Shown one piece after another: positions 19,653 to 28,502 of a DNA stretch of 64,000 nt. Origin of the DNA: Brevibacillus reuszeri (GTDB lineage Bacteria > Bacillota > Bacilli > Brevibacillales > Brevibacillaceae); the NCBI RefSeq assembly GCF_002897295.1, contig NZ_BEXF01000010.1, positions 62,001 through 126,000 of the forward strand. Reading direction: 5' to 3'. A model generated the notes under the pieces. That model ran no database searches and was not told the origin of the DNA. It saw only the letters and a program-made list of their open reading frames with translations. The translations under genes were made by a program, and so were the position numbers. The number at the start of each line of letters is the position of its first letter. Within the stretch, counting starts at the first letter, position 1.

Positions 19653-19689
19653 AACGCCAGAAGAAAGCTTTCTGCCCTCTACTAGCGTT
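19653..19689 (-). terminator. Terminator between the VOC and propeller genes
   Basis: A minus-strand stem AACGC...GCGTT with an inner CAGAAAG/CTTTCTTCTG pairing is followed by seven T. It lies behind the VOC gene. Confidence 0.6.
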
Positions 19690-19717
19690 TTCCGTTCCCA
19701 TACTCATTATGTAAGTT

Positions 19718-20119
19718 TCACATCGTTGTCGGTTGCAGCAGCAAAAATCGATTTCCGTACAGGTCCTCAAAAATGACTTCCTTCCCGTACATCACCTCAT
19801 GAGGTTCACTAATAAACCTCACCCCACGCTGCCGAAAGGTCTCATATGTCCCTTCGAAATCCTCTGTTTGCCATACCCACATCGGATTTTTGCCTACCTG
19901 CTGAAGCATCGCTTGTGCTACCTCTTCATGATGCCAGTGCGTAGGGTCATGTAACACGATTTCTAGTTCCTGATCAGGCAGCCCAATAGTAAGCCACCGG
20001 GAGCCGTCATCCATTTTGGAATCCATCCGTTTTTCAAAACCGAGCTTCTCTGTATAAAACTGGAGGGCTTCCTCACAATCACGTACATACAACGTCACAT
20101 GAGCCAACCGCTTGAGCAT
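19718..20119 (-). CDS. VOC (glyoxalase/bleomycin resistance) family protein
   Basis: A 133-residue vicinal-oxygen-chelate fold protein built from two beta-alpha-beta-beta-beta units. The first unit opens with AHVTLYVRDCEEALQFYTEKLGF, and the second ends with the metal-ligand style IFEDLYGNRFLLLQP. Metal ligands are plausible (His7, Glu in the last strand), but the reaction is not predictable: family members isomerise, split rings or bind drugs. It starts behind GCTGGAGGAATCG, 18 nt after rluD, so it is probably cotranscribed with rluD. Confidence 0.8.
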   Translation of the reverse strand: MLKRLAHVTLYVRDCEEALQFYTEKLGFEKRMDSKMDDGSRWLTIGLPDQELEIVLHDPTHWHHEEVAQAMLQQVGKNPMWVWQTEDFEGTYETFRQRGVRFISEPHEVMYGKEVIFEDLYGNRFLLLQPTTM

Positions 20120-20136
20120 TGACGATTCCTCCAGCT

Positions 20137-21066
20137 TTATAATTGTCGTATAAATTGCATCGTATCGATTAATTCTTTTGGCAATGGAGCTTCGAACTCC
20201 AGCCGCTCGCCTGTTCGAGGGTGGGTAAAGCCGAGTGTTTTCGCGTGCAGGGCCTGTCCGTCGAGGTCCAACGTATCTTTTGGTCCATACTTAGGATCAC
20301 CTGCGAGTGGATAGCCAATGTATTTCATGTGCACACGAATTTGGTGGGTGCGTCCCGTCTCCAGCTTGAGCTCTACCAATGTGTGCTCCTTGAATCGCTC
20401 CAGCACGACAAAATGAGTAACGGCTGGCTTGCTGTTTTCAAAGACGACAGCCATCTGCTGTCTGTTCTTCGGATCGCGGCCAATCGGAGCGTCGATCGTC
20501 CCCATTTCATGTGGGATCACACCATGAACAATCGCCACGTATTTGCGATCCACAGTATGCTCTTTCAGTTGTTCGGCGAGTCCCACATGTGCCTTGTCAT
20601 TTTTTGCGACCATCAACAAACCAGATGTATCCTTGTCAATACGATGTACGATGCCTGGGCGAAGCACACCATTAATCCCTGACAAATCCTTACAGTGTGC
20701 GAGCAATCCATTCACAAGTGTCCCACTATAGTGCCCAGGTGCCGGATGGACAACCAATCCTCGTGGCTTGTTTACAACGACAACGTCACTGTCCTCATAG
20801 ACGATTTCCAGAGGCATAGCTTCTGGTTCGATCGTCATTTCCTTAGGCGGAGGAACACGCAGCGTTACCTCGTCCTCGGCCTGTAGCTTGTAATTGTTTT
20901 TGATTGGCTCGCCGTTAACCGTTACGCGCCCTTCCTTGACCCAGGCTTGGACCTGCGAACGGGACCAGTCTTCATTTTGCAGGGTGATATATTTGTCGAT
21001 CCGCTCACTTACATCGGAGGGCTCTACATTCCAATCATAACGTTCAAATAATTGCGTGTCGTTCAT
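20137..21066 (-). CDS. rluD: RluA/RluD family pseudouridine synthase
   Basis: Converts uridines in structured RNA, in RluD's case helix 69 of 23S rRNA, to pseudouridine. It has 309 residues. The N-terminal S4 RNA-binding domain spans about residues 17-85. The catalytic motif GIVHRIDKDTSGLLMVAKN follows at about 140, with the nucleophilic Asp in HRIDKDTSG. The ending GRTHQIRVHM is typical. The start follows GAGGAGACAAGC. It corresponds by position to ylyB of Bacillus, which also follows lspA. RluD is the nearest functional label, but specificity within the RluA group is inferred. Confidence 0.9.
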   Translation of the reverse strand: MNDTQLFERYDWNVEPSDVSERIDKYITLQNEDWSRSQVQAWVKEGRVTVNGEPIKNNYKLQAEDEVTLRVPPPKEMTIEPEAMPLEIVYEDSDVVVVNKPRGLVVHPAPGHYSGTLVNGLLAHCKDLSGINGVLRPGIVHRIDKDTSGLLMVAKNDKAHVGLAEQLKEHTVDRKYVAIVHGVIPHEMGTIDAPIGRDPKNRQQMAVVFENSKPAVTHFVVLERFKEHTLVELKLETGRTHQIRVHMKYIGYPLAGDPKYGPKDTLDLDGQALHAKTLGFTHPRTGERLEFEAPLPKELIDTMQFIRQL

Positions 21067-21135
21067 GCTTGTCTCCTCATCAGGTTACTATATTCGCGTC
21101 TGTTTCATTAGTATCAGCGAAAACAGACTCTTCCA

Positions 21136-21588
21136 TTACCGATCTTTTTTCTTGCCATCCAAAAGAACATCGAGCAGCAATAGGCCTACCCCGATCGTGA
21201 TCGCCATATCCGCCACGTTGAAAATCGGAAAATTGATCAAGGTAAAATCGAGGAAATCAACAACTTGACCCGTCGTTGCACGATCAATAAAGTTTCCAAT
21301 CGCTCCACCCAATACGAGAGAAAGTGCCAGGGAAGTGCGCGGTTGTTTTTTTCCAATGCGAATCAGGGAGAACACGATTCCGACGACTACAGCAATCGTA
21401 ATGACGATAAACAGCCAGCGTTGGTTTTGCAAAATACCAAAAGCTGCTCCCATATTTCGATGTGAGGTGAGATGAAATACATCGGCGATCAAAGGAATTG
21501 ATTCTCCTCGCTCCATGTAATTCAATACGAGATGCTTGGTCCACTGATCAAGCGCAATAATGACTGCAGCAATGAGATAATACAACAA
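21136..21588 (-). CDS. lspA: Lipoprotein signal peptidase (signal peptidase II)
   Basis: An aspartyl protease in the membrane that removes the signal peptide of diacylglyceryl-modified prolipoproteins. It has 150 residues and four membrane segments. Catalytic regions are visible as SHRNMGAAFG and GGAIGNFIDR...GQVVDFLDF, which contain the two Asp residues. A longer ATG frame begins at 21606, but there the perfect AAGGAGG lies inside the coding sequence. The TTG at 21588 is 8 nt after it and gives MLYYLIAA, the family-typical N-terminus, so TTG is preferred. Confidence 0.95.
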   Translation of the reverse strand: MLYYLIAAVIIALDQWTKHLVLNYMERGESIPLIADVFHLTSHRNMGAAFGILQNQRWLFIVITIAVVVGIVFSLIRIGKKQPRTSLALSLVLGGAIGNFIDRATTGQVVDFLDFTLINFPIFNVADMAITIGVGLLLLDVLLDGKKKDR

Positions 21589-21632
21589 TGGAATATCCTC
21601 CTTCATCTGACCCGATCAGCCTAACAGTGCGT

Positions 21633-21798
21633 GTTCAAAAAGTTGGCTTTTCAGCGCCGAGAAAATGGCGAGAACCGTACGAAGGAGGAGCGGAGTGTAG
21701 GCATGCTACATGAGCACCGGACTTCGAAGGTGAACGTCATTTTCGATGTCGAATTAGCTTTCACGACTCCTTCGTGATCAAAAGACGACTTTTTGAAC
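21633..21798. repeat. 166-bp MITE-like or structured-RNA element with terminal inverted repeats
   Basis: The ends form a 19-bp imperfect inverted repeat (GTTCAAAAAGTTGGCTTTT against GTTCAAAAAGTCGTCTTTT, 17 of 19 identical). A second inner inverted repeat, ACGAAGGAG at 21679-21687 and CTCCTTCGT at 21767-21775, would extend the foldback. No long open frame is present. It fills most of the 258-bp gap between lspA and the kinase gene. The foldback design fits a miniature inverted-repeat element or a structured RNA. Only one copy is in this window, so multi-copy status is unproven. Confidence 0.6.
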
Positions 21799-21846
21799 AA
21801 CCTCTATCAATCACTTTTGTCAAATGTTCATTTTACCAGAGTAAGG

Positions 21847-22488
21847 TTATTGGAACAAGCGCCATGCTTTTTTATACGAACGGTATCCTTTTCGTACCCC
21901 ATCCAGTACCCACAGAGGAATTTTCCATCCTCGATCCTTTAAGAAGGGCAGGTATACCTTGTAATACGCCTTCCGTAAATCACGCCACTTACTATCTGGA
22001 ATGTTTTTGTAGTAGTCTGACACGTCGATCAAATAGCCTCGTCCTTGATTCATCAAGACGTTTTTCCCATGAACGTCGTGTGGAAACAAACCTTTTTTGC
22101 GCGCCTCCTCAAGCGCTTCTTCTACATCTTCTATCACTCTTGGGGGGATTGGAATGCCAAAACGCACACAATCAAATAGTGAGATGCCATTCATGCGCTT
22201 AATCACCAAATAGCCTTCTCCCGAATCGTAGCATATGGGGAATGAGCGAGTCTCCCCTAGCTTGCGATACACTTCGATTTCATTTTCCCAGCCAGGACGA
22301 CCTGGAGCATACAGCTTAATAACTACAGGCGGGTAGTCAGGATGAGCGAAGACAGCAGCGTAATTTCCAGTTCCCACCAATTCCCACGGATAGGGTGTAT
22401 GGAGAACAACGACCGGGTCATCTGGCGACTGGCTTTCTACCTTTACTTCTTGTAAAAAAGACTGTAATACTTGTTTGTCTATACGCAT
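21847..22488 (-). CDS. Small protein-kinase-like phosphotransferase
   Basis: A 213-residue protein with a minimal kinase fold. It has a glycine-containing loop GTGNYAAVFA, a VVIKLYAPGR Lys motif for ATP, a catalytic loop HDVHGKNVLM with Asp and Asn near residue 140, and an IDVSDYY that stands in for DFG. The C-terminus is short and basic. Such proteins are seen among Ser/Thr kinases, lipopolysaccharide-kinase-like and aminoglycoside-kinase-like families; the substrate is not predictable. The start follows GAGGAACT. It lies downstream of the glycan operon's terminator and is probably a separate unit. Confidence 0.72.
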   Translation of the reverse strand: MRIDKQVLQSFLQEVKVESQSPDDPVVVLHTPYPWELVGTGNYAAVFAHPDYPPVVIKLYAPGRPGWENEIEVYRKLGETRSFPICYDSGEGYLVIKRMNGISLFDCVRFGIPIPPRVIEDVEEALEEARKKGLFPHDVHGKNVLMNQGRGYLIDVSDYYKNIPDSKWRDLRKAYYKVYLPFLKDRGWKIPLWVLDGVRKGYRSYKKAWRLFQ

Positions 22489-22613
22489 AGTTCCTCATCT
22501 CTCATCTAGATACCGACTTCACACATATATTGATTCTAGCAAAATGTTTTTTTATAAAAAACCCCCAAATCAAACACTTTACAAACACCAGTGGCAATCG
22601 GCTCGCAGCAAAA

Positions 22614-22641
22614 GAGAACCTCACCATAAAGGCAGGTTCTC
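22614..22641 (-). terminator. Terminator of the alpha-glucan operon
   Basis: Minus-strand stem GAGAACCTGCC/GGTGAGGTTCTC with one bulge and the loop TTTAT, then TTTTGC. It lies 7 nt past the stop of the phosphohexomutase gene and ends the five-gene unit. Confidence 0.7.
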
Positions 22642-22648
22642 CCATCTG

Positions 22649-24073
22649 TTATACTTTGATTTCCTGAAACCATTCACGGATGGCTTCCTTGATTTTTTCC
22701 AGCGCTGTTGCATGGGTCGCTTCGCAATAAATACGCACAAGCGGTTCCGTTCCCGAAGGGCGAATCAGTACCCAATGTCCCTCCTCAAGCAGCAGCTTGA
22801 TGCCGTCCATACGATTGACGCCTTGCACGCGGTAAGGTCCCACATGCTCAGGGGGCGAGGAAACCATTTGTTCAATCCACTGCTGCTTTTCCTGCAGGCG
22901 CATATCAAGTCGCGTATGGAACAATTCGCCGAACTCATCATAGACATCCCGCAAAATTTGGTCGATCTCTTTCCCTTCAGAAGCGCACATTTCAGCCAGC
23001 AGAAGATTGATCAGCACGCCGTCCTTTTCGGGGATATGGCCGAGTATGCTTGCTCCTCCGCTTTCCTCTCCCCCGATCAAAACGTCGCCTTTTCTCATCT
23101 GCTCTCCAATATATTTGAATCCAACCGGGGTCTCTACCAGCTCCAGCCCGTATCTTTCTGCCATTCGGTCCAACAAATGCGTCGTTGCAACCGTTCGGAC
23201 AATCCTGCCGGAGAGCTTTCGATTTTTCTTCAAGTGATAGGTTAAGAGGACCAACACATCGTTAGGGGGGATATACCTGCCAAAGCGGTCTACAGCTCCA
23301 AAACGGTCGGCATCGCCATCATTGGCAAGCCCCAGCGTAGCTTGGCGATTCACAACCTCTTTTTTCAGCAAGGTTAAATGCTTATCGTTTGGCTCGGGCA
23401 AATCGCCTCCGAAGGCTGCGTCTGGTGTTTCTCTGATGCCGACTGTATGGACACCTGCCTCTGCCAAAAGACCACTGACATAGCCCAATCCAGAGCCATG
23501 CATAGCGTCCACGACTACGTGCAGGGAGGACGACTTGAGCACATCCATATTGATCATACGCCGTAAATGCGCCTCATAATGGGGACGCAGGACAATTACC
23601 TGCATTAGCTTTCGGTTGACGGCTTCTGCCAATGATGTCGTTTGGACTTCACCAGTCGTCCCAATTTCTTGAATCCACTCTTCCAGACGTTTTGTTATCG
23701 CTGGTGTAGCTGGTCCTGCATATTCGGGAATGTACTTGATTCCATTATATTCGGGTGGATTGTGACTGGCTGTAACCATCACGGCTCCACTCGCAGCGAA
23801 GTGCTTGACACCAAACGCAACCGCTGGAGTAGGGGCTGCTTCGTTAACCAAATAGGTCCGAATCCCGTTGCCAGTCAGTACAGAAACAATCTCCTCCGCA
23901 AATCGACGACCTAAAAACCTCGTATCATGCCCGACCAAAATGGGCTCATCCTGCTGTCCTGTTTCCTTTGTATAACTGGCTATAGCCTGTGCGACGATAC
24001 GTACATTTTCCATCGTAAACCCGTCTGCCACGATGTCGCGCCAGCCGTCCGTACCAAACCGGATTGCTCTCAT
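22649..24073 (-). CDS. Phosphoglucomutase/phosphomannomutase family enzyme (intact)
   Basis: A 474-residue alpha-D-phosphohexomutase that interconverts hexose 1- and 6-phosphates through a phosphoserine. All family motifs are present: the start RFGTDGWR, the phosphoserine loop TASHNPPEYNG near residue 102, the metal loop NDGDADRFG near residue 240, the sugar-specificity loop GGEESGG near residue 330, and the phosphate site RPSGTEPLVRIY near the end. It is the last gene of the glycan operon. This intact enzyme would supply glucose 1-phosphate (or mannose 1-phosphate) to the nucleotidyltransferase two genes upstream. GlmM is less likely because the enzyme is longer and its context differs. Confidence 0.88.
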   Translation of the reverse strand: MRAIRFGTDGWRDIVADGFTMENVRIVAQAIASYTKETGQQDEPILVGHDTRFLGRRFAEEIVSVLTGNGIRTYLVNEAAPTPAVAFGVKHFAASGAVMVTASHNPPEYNGIKYIPEYAGPATPAITKRLEEWIQEIGTTGEVQTTSLAEAVNRKLMQVIVLRPHYEAHLRRMINMDVLKSSSLHVVVDAMHGSGLGYVSGLLAEAGVHTVGIRETPDAAFGGDLPEPNDKHLTLLKKEVVNRQATLGLANDGDADRFGAVDRFGRYIPPNDVLVLLTYHLKKNRKLSGRIVRTVATTHLLDRMAERYGLELVETPVGFKYIGEQMRKGDVLIGGEESGGASILGHIPEKDGVLINLLLAEMCASEGKEIDQILRDVYDEFGELFHTRLDMRLQEKQQWIEQMVSSPPEHVGPYRVQGVNRMDGIKLLLEEGHWVLIRPSGTEPLVRIYCEATHATALEKIKEAIREWFQEIKV

Positions 24074-24092
24074 CTCCTCAGCTCTCCTCTCG

Positions 24093-26054
24093 TTACCGTA
24101 ACTCGTTCACCTTCTCCAAATAGCGTAAAATGGTAGCAACATACGTAGCATGTGACCATGTCAAAGGGGCAACCGACACGGGAGCTCCTGTATATGGATC
24201 CAGCTGTTCCGAAAGGGCGCCGCTCTGTAGTGCGTGGCGAACTACCCACGACAGCCTGCGTTTTGGCTCCTCTAGCTCTTCTCTGGATTTCGCGATGGCG
24301 ATCTCCCAATCCGCTACCCACAGCGTGCAAATGATCCATGGATTTCCGGGCACCTTGGCTGTATCGTGTGATTTTTTAAAATAGTAATCACCTTGGTAAC
24401 GAGCGAAGCCACCCACTTCCGTATCCACACGAAGGCTCCGTTTTACTGCCTCCATCGTGCTGATGACACGTGGATCATCTGCCGGGAGTACATCCAGAGC
24501 AAACAAGGCAAACAAGCTGCTCTCCACCGTAAAATCCTTCTCGATTTTCCCATTTGGTCGGACATAGATCCCGCGCAGGAATCGACCTATTTCCGGATCG
24601 TACAAATGCTTGATCATGGCGGTACGGATTCGCTCTGCCCCTTCATCGTAGCGTTTGTGACGGCGATCATCCCCGAACAGCTGTGCAAAACGGGCAGCCG
24701 CTTTGAGTCCGGCAAAAACAGTCGCGCAGGTGAAGGTAAATATACCCCTCCGCTCTTCCCACAGATCGTAGCTGGGCTTCGGCAGCTGCAATTCTGGGTG
24801 CACATACTCGAGCAGGAAGCGGGCGGCAGGTCGTACCAGCGTAGGGTACAAGGCCTGACAATCCTCAATCTGCTTGCCACTCTTGTACTGCTCCCACAAA
24901 GCATGCAGCACCAGAGCCGTCTCATCCTCTTGTATGGGCAGCTGAACCTCACCATCGACGATGTACGGATGCCAGCTCGAGCCAACCGAGCCATCCGGAT
25001 TATACTTGTGCAGCAAATACCCTTCCTCGTTTAGGGCATTTGCGCAAAAGCGGAAGAACGGTGCGACGACTCCGGTGTATCCTGCCTTGGCCATGCTGCT
25101 TGCGATTAAAGCCCCGTCACGCGGCCACATATAGCTGTAATGATCGCGGTTGTATTGCAGAATATCGGAATCATTGGCTGCGAGAATGGCGCCGTTTTGA
25201 TCAATTTGCGTACGGACTAGGAGCAGACTGCTTTTATACAAATCCACAACCTCGGCTGGCAGGTCTGCAAAATCTCGCTGCTCCTTGTTTACCCAGCGCT
25301 GCCAATATACTGCGACTCTGCTTAGCAAACGCTCCGGATCACTATCGAGCACATACTGATTCAAGGCTTTCACAGCTTCATAGGAATCTCCGACACACAT
25401 CCAGTAAGATAGCGTTTTTTCTTCCAGTGGCTGCAGCATCAAGCGAAACGAAACCGTACTATCCACGGAGCCTTGGGCGATCGGATTTCCAGACAATAAT
25501 CCGTCCTCTGCATCACGCCATGTTCCCTCTGCATAGTTAAAACGCTTGATTCCCGTACTGAATTGATCGATTCCACCTTCTGGCGTCTTCCCGTTGATCA
25601 TAATGTATACGTTGCGTTTGTAGTGATACACGGTTTGGAGTATCGGATCATAAACGGCGGTATCCCCTACCTCTGTTTCATTCAAACTGAAATCATGGTT
25701 GAAAAATAACCGCACTTCACGCGCTTCACTCGAATGATTGCGGACACGAACCTTTTTCAAATAGATCGGGTCGCGCTGGTGTACCCCATCTGCTATATGA
25801 AGAGACAGTCCCAGATGCTCATGATGAGCATGAACATCGGTAACCAGCGACTCCCGCCCGTATCCGAGCTTGCGATTCCAGCCGTCCTCATCGACCCAGG
25901 AAAAACGCCCCTGCACCCATACGCCCAGCTTGCTAAAGTGTCCGCCTACATGGTTCAACTGTCCGACATACGGATAGTACAAATCGCGCATATGAAGCCT
26001 GTCATCAAAATTGATCAGCAGTCTTCCGTTCCCTACGACGAGTGGTCTCGGCAT
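24093..26054 (-). CDS. Glycoside hydrolase family 15 (glucoamylase-like)
   Basis: A 653-residue enzyme expected to cut glucose or short units from alpha-glucans or trehalose in the cytosol, since no signal peptide is seen. Residues 1-260 form the beta-sandwich N-domain (VGNGRLLINFDDRLHMRDLYYP). The rest is the (alpha/alpha)6 barrel, with SYMWPRDGALIA near 315 and the general-acid region YDLWEERRGIFTF near 430. A second carboxylate, needed for inversion, is expected near the end of the barrel. It starts 38 nt after the nucleotidyltransferase gene. Its presence next to synthesis genes suggests turnover of the same polymer. Confidence 0.88.
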   Translation of the reverse strand: MPRPLVVGNGRLLINFDDRLHMRDLYYPYVGQLNHVGGHFSKLGVWVQGRFSWVDEDGWNRKLGYGRESLVTDVHAHHEHLGLSLHIADGVHQRDPIYLKKVRVRNHSSEAREVRLFFNHDFSLNETEVGDTAVYDPILQTVYHYKRNVYIMINGKTPEGGIDQFSTGIKRFNYAEGTWRDAEDGLLSGNPIAQGSVDSTVSFRLMLQPLEEKTLSYWMCVGDSYEAVKALNQYVLDSDPERLLSRVAVYWQRWVNKEQRDFADLPAEVVDLYKSSLLLVRTQIDQNGAILAANDSDILQYNRDHYSYMWPRDGALIASSMAKAGYTGVVAPFFRFCANALNEEGYLLHKYNPDGSVGSSWHPYIVDGEVQLPIQEDETALVLHALWEQYKSGKQIEDCQALYPTLVRPAARFLLEYVHPELQLPKPSYDLWEERRGIFTFTCATVFAGLKAAARFAQLFGDDRRHKRYDEGAERIRTAMIKHLYDPEIGRFLRGIYVRPNGKIEKDFTVESSLFALFALDVLPADDPRVISTMEAVKRSLRVDTEVGGFARYQGDYYFKKSHDTAKVPGNPWIICTLWVADWEIAIAKSREELEEPKRRLSWVVRHALQSGALSEQLDPYTGAPVSVAPLTWSHATYVATILRYLEKVNELR

Positions 26055-26093
26055 ACCCTCACGTCCTTTTCACAGGCTCACGCCAAATCGCCA

Positions 26094-28469
26094 TTATTGA
26101 TATTCTGCAATGCGTCTTGCATAGGAAGAAGCAAGTGTAGCTGCCGTTTCTGCTGTTGCTCCCTGGGAAATGACCTTGACATGTGAATCTTCCGAATCCG
26201 GCAAGATCAGAACCCACCCATTGACATCGTACACCTTGATCCCGTCAACCAGCTCCAATAGCTTCCCTTTATTTTCCTCCAGCACCTTGCGCATCACTTT
26301 TCCTTTGGACGACCATGGGCAAAATACCGTTTTTTTCTCCATATGGCATGCTGGCAAAAGCTCTAGCAGCACACTCATCGGTTTTTCTTCCCGCGACAAA
26401 TAAGAGAGAATTCTCATCAGGCTGTACACCGCATCAAACATGGGATGGAAGCGTTCCTCTACAGAAACCTCCATCATCGAGCGTGGCGCAACCTTTGTCC
26501 GAACGACCTCAAGCTGCAAAAGCTGAGCCAAATGCTCCAGCTCCATCGGGGCGCTCACTGGTAAACCAATACGCTTGTGATGTCCGCTGCACGCCAAAAG
26601 CTGCAAAGCTAAAAGCTGTTCGGCTGACAGTTTTTGTCCCTGCTCTGTGAACAAAGAGAACAGCTCTGCGTTTTTATCAAGTCGAATCCCCAGATCTGCC
26701 CCATTCTTGCTTACACCTTCTTGAATCGGTCCATAGACGACGGTTATCCCTAGCGCCTGAAAGAACGGTGTTAAAAAGGCCGGCATAAAGCGAGTCTCGC
26801 AATCTATCAAAAGATGGAATCGTTGGCGCTGGATACGCGCGACATCTATTTGCTCTGCCATCGCTCGTAAATAGGCATCCTGCACTTGGTGCTCGACATG
26901 CAATTCTCCCAAATGATGCAGGCTCCGTACGTATGTTTCTTGCCAGTAGGCATTTTCAATCTTTCGCTCCATGTCTCGCGAAATCGGCAGGCCTGCATGA
27001 TCGATAAACTGGATCACGATCTCTTTTTCTTCCAGTGGCTCAGCCATGTACAGGTGAATGCCACCTATGCATTGCAAGCCTCGTACACCATACCTCATCA
27101 ACGGAGCATTCCCCATACCAAAATCAACGGTGTCGATTCCAGAAGAGCATAGACTTGTCATCATGCTATGCTTGAGCAGCTGTGCAAAAGGATGCGAGCA
27201 TGCAGAAAGCGCAATTCTGCTGCCTGGTCTGAGCAAATAAGCGTAGGCTGCGGCCAGTCGAGTGACAAACTCGGTGGTGATTTCCACATTTCCGATCCCT
27301 TTGATGCCATTTGTACCGAACAGATTTTTGGATTGCCGGGTTCCGTAAATGAGGGATGTATGAACAGTTGCGCTCTCCTCTACTTCTTTATCCGGCCAAA
27401 TTTTTACACCGGCTTTTACTACCGATTTGGAACCGATACGGCAATTGTCCCCGATAACTGCACCTTCGCCGAGCATGACGCTTTCACCGACGCGGATATT
27501 GCGGCAAAGAGTCGCTCCGTTGATCTCTGCTTTTTTTCCTATAACGGTATTTTCCCAGACGATTGCCTGTGATAATTTAGTCCCAGTCGCCACCGTTGTA
27601 TTCGCACCTAGTACTGAATACGCTCCGATTCCGACCCCGTTTTGCAAATGAACATTTTCGCTAATGTATAAAGGCCCTTCCAATCTGACAGAGGAATCCA
27701 CGCGGACATGGTTTTCCAGAAAAATTCGCGGCGCGATCTCCTGTGCTTTGATCTCCAGATTTACGCGACCATCCAACAGATCAAATTGCGCCTGACGATA
27801 TACTTCTAATGAGCCGATATCCGACCAGTAGCCTTCAGCCGAGTAGCCGTAGAGTGGTTTTCCTTCCTGTAAAAAGAGGGGAAACACTTCCTTGCTGAAA
27901 TCGACTTCTCGATCTTCAGCTATATAGGAAAGGACTTCTGGCTCGCATACGTACATGCCCGTATTGACGGTATCACTAAACACTTCCGCCCAGCTTGGTT
28001 TCTCTACAAACCGGGTAATTCGCCCACCCTCATCGGTCATCACCACACCAAATTCCAGTGGCGTCTCTACCTTCGTCAAGATCAACGTAGCAAGTGCGTT
28101 ATTTTGATCGTGAAAGCGAATCGCGTCTGACAAATGAATATCGGTCAATGTATCTCCACTAATAACGATAAAGCGCTCATCGAGAAAATCTGCGCAGTTT
28201 TTTACACTTCCGGCTGTTCCAAGCGGAGTCGTCTCTTCAAAATATACGAGCGATACGCCGTAGCGAGAACCGTCGCCAAACGTGTTGCGGATGACATCAG
28301 GCAGATATTGGAGTGTCACTGCAATCTCTGTAATGCCGTGTTTTTTCAGAAGATCAATCGTGTACTCCATGCAAGGACGGTTTAACAATGGCACCATTGG
28401 TTTTGGAGTATGGGATGTTAACGGACGTAGACGGGTACCTTTACCGCCAGCCATGATCACTGCCTTCAT
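26094..28469 (-). CDS. Sugar-phosphate nucleotidyltransferase fused to a left-handed beta-helix and a degenerate phosphohexomutase domain
   Basis: A 791-residue protein. Residues 1-235 are a nucleotidyltransferase with the signature VIMAGGKGTRLRPLTSHTPKP, so it should make an NDP-sugar from a sugar 1-phosphate. Residues about 250-370 are hexapeptide repeats. From about 383 (FGTNGIKGIG) the chain follows the phosphomannomutase fold, but the catalytic motifs are lost: the phosphoserine loop reads GGIHLYMAE instead of TASHNP, the metal loop GADLGIRLD instead of DGDADR, and the terminal phosphate site LPDSEDSHVKV instead of RPSGTEP. The last domain is therefore probably non-catalytic. The start is the ATG at 28469 behind AAGGAGG; an upstream in-frame ATG lies at 28499. 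Nucleotide and sugar specificity are not determined. Confidence 0.85.
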   Translation of the reverse strand: MKAVIMAGGKGTRLRPLTSHTPKPMVPLLNRPCMEYTIDLLKKHGITEIAVTLQYLPDVIRNTFGDGSRYGVSLVYFEETTPLGTAGSVKNCADFLDERFIVISGDTLTDIHLSDAIRFHDQNNALATLILTKVETPLEFGVVMTDEGGRITRFVEKPSWAEVFSDTVNTGMYVCEPEVLSYIAEDREVDFSKEVFPLFLQEGKPLYGYSAEGYWSDIGSLEVYRQAQFDLLDGRVNLEIKAQEIAPRIFLENHVRVDSSVRLEGPLYISENVHLQNGVGIGAYSVLGANTTVATGTKLSQAIVWENTVIGKKAEINGATLCRNIRVGESVMLGEGAVIGDNCRIGSKSVVKAGVKIWPDKEVEESATVHTSLIYGTRQSKNLFGTNGIKGIGNVEITTEFVTRLAAAYAYLLRPGSRIALSACSHPFAQLLKHSMMTSLCSSGIDTVDFGMGNAPLMRYGVRGLQCIGGIHLYMAEPLEEKEIVIQFIDHAGLPISRDMERKIENAYWQETYVRSLHHLGELHVEHQVQDAYLRAMAEQIDVARIQRQRFHLLIDCETRFMPAFLTPFFQALGITVVYGPIQEGVSKNGADLGIRLDKNAELFSLFTEQGQKLSAEQLLALQLLACSGHHKRIGLPVSAPMELEHLAQLLQLEVVRTKVAPRSMMEVSVEERFHPMFDAVYSLMRILSYLSREEKPMSVLLELLPACHMEKKTVFCPWSSKGKVMRKVLEENKGKLLELVDGIKVYDVNGWVLILPDSEDSHVKVISQGATAETAATLASSYARRIAEYQ

Positions 28470-28502
28470 CTCTCGTAGTTCCTCCTTCATCTCGTACATT
28501 TC

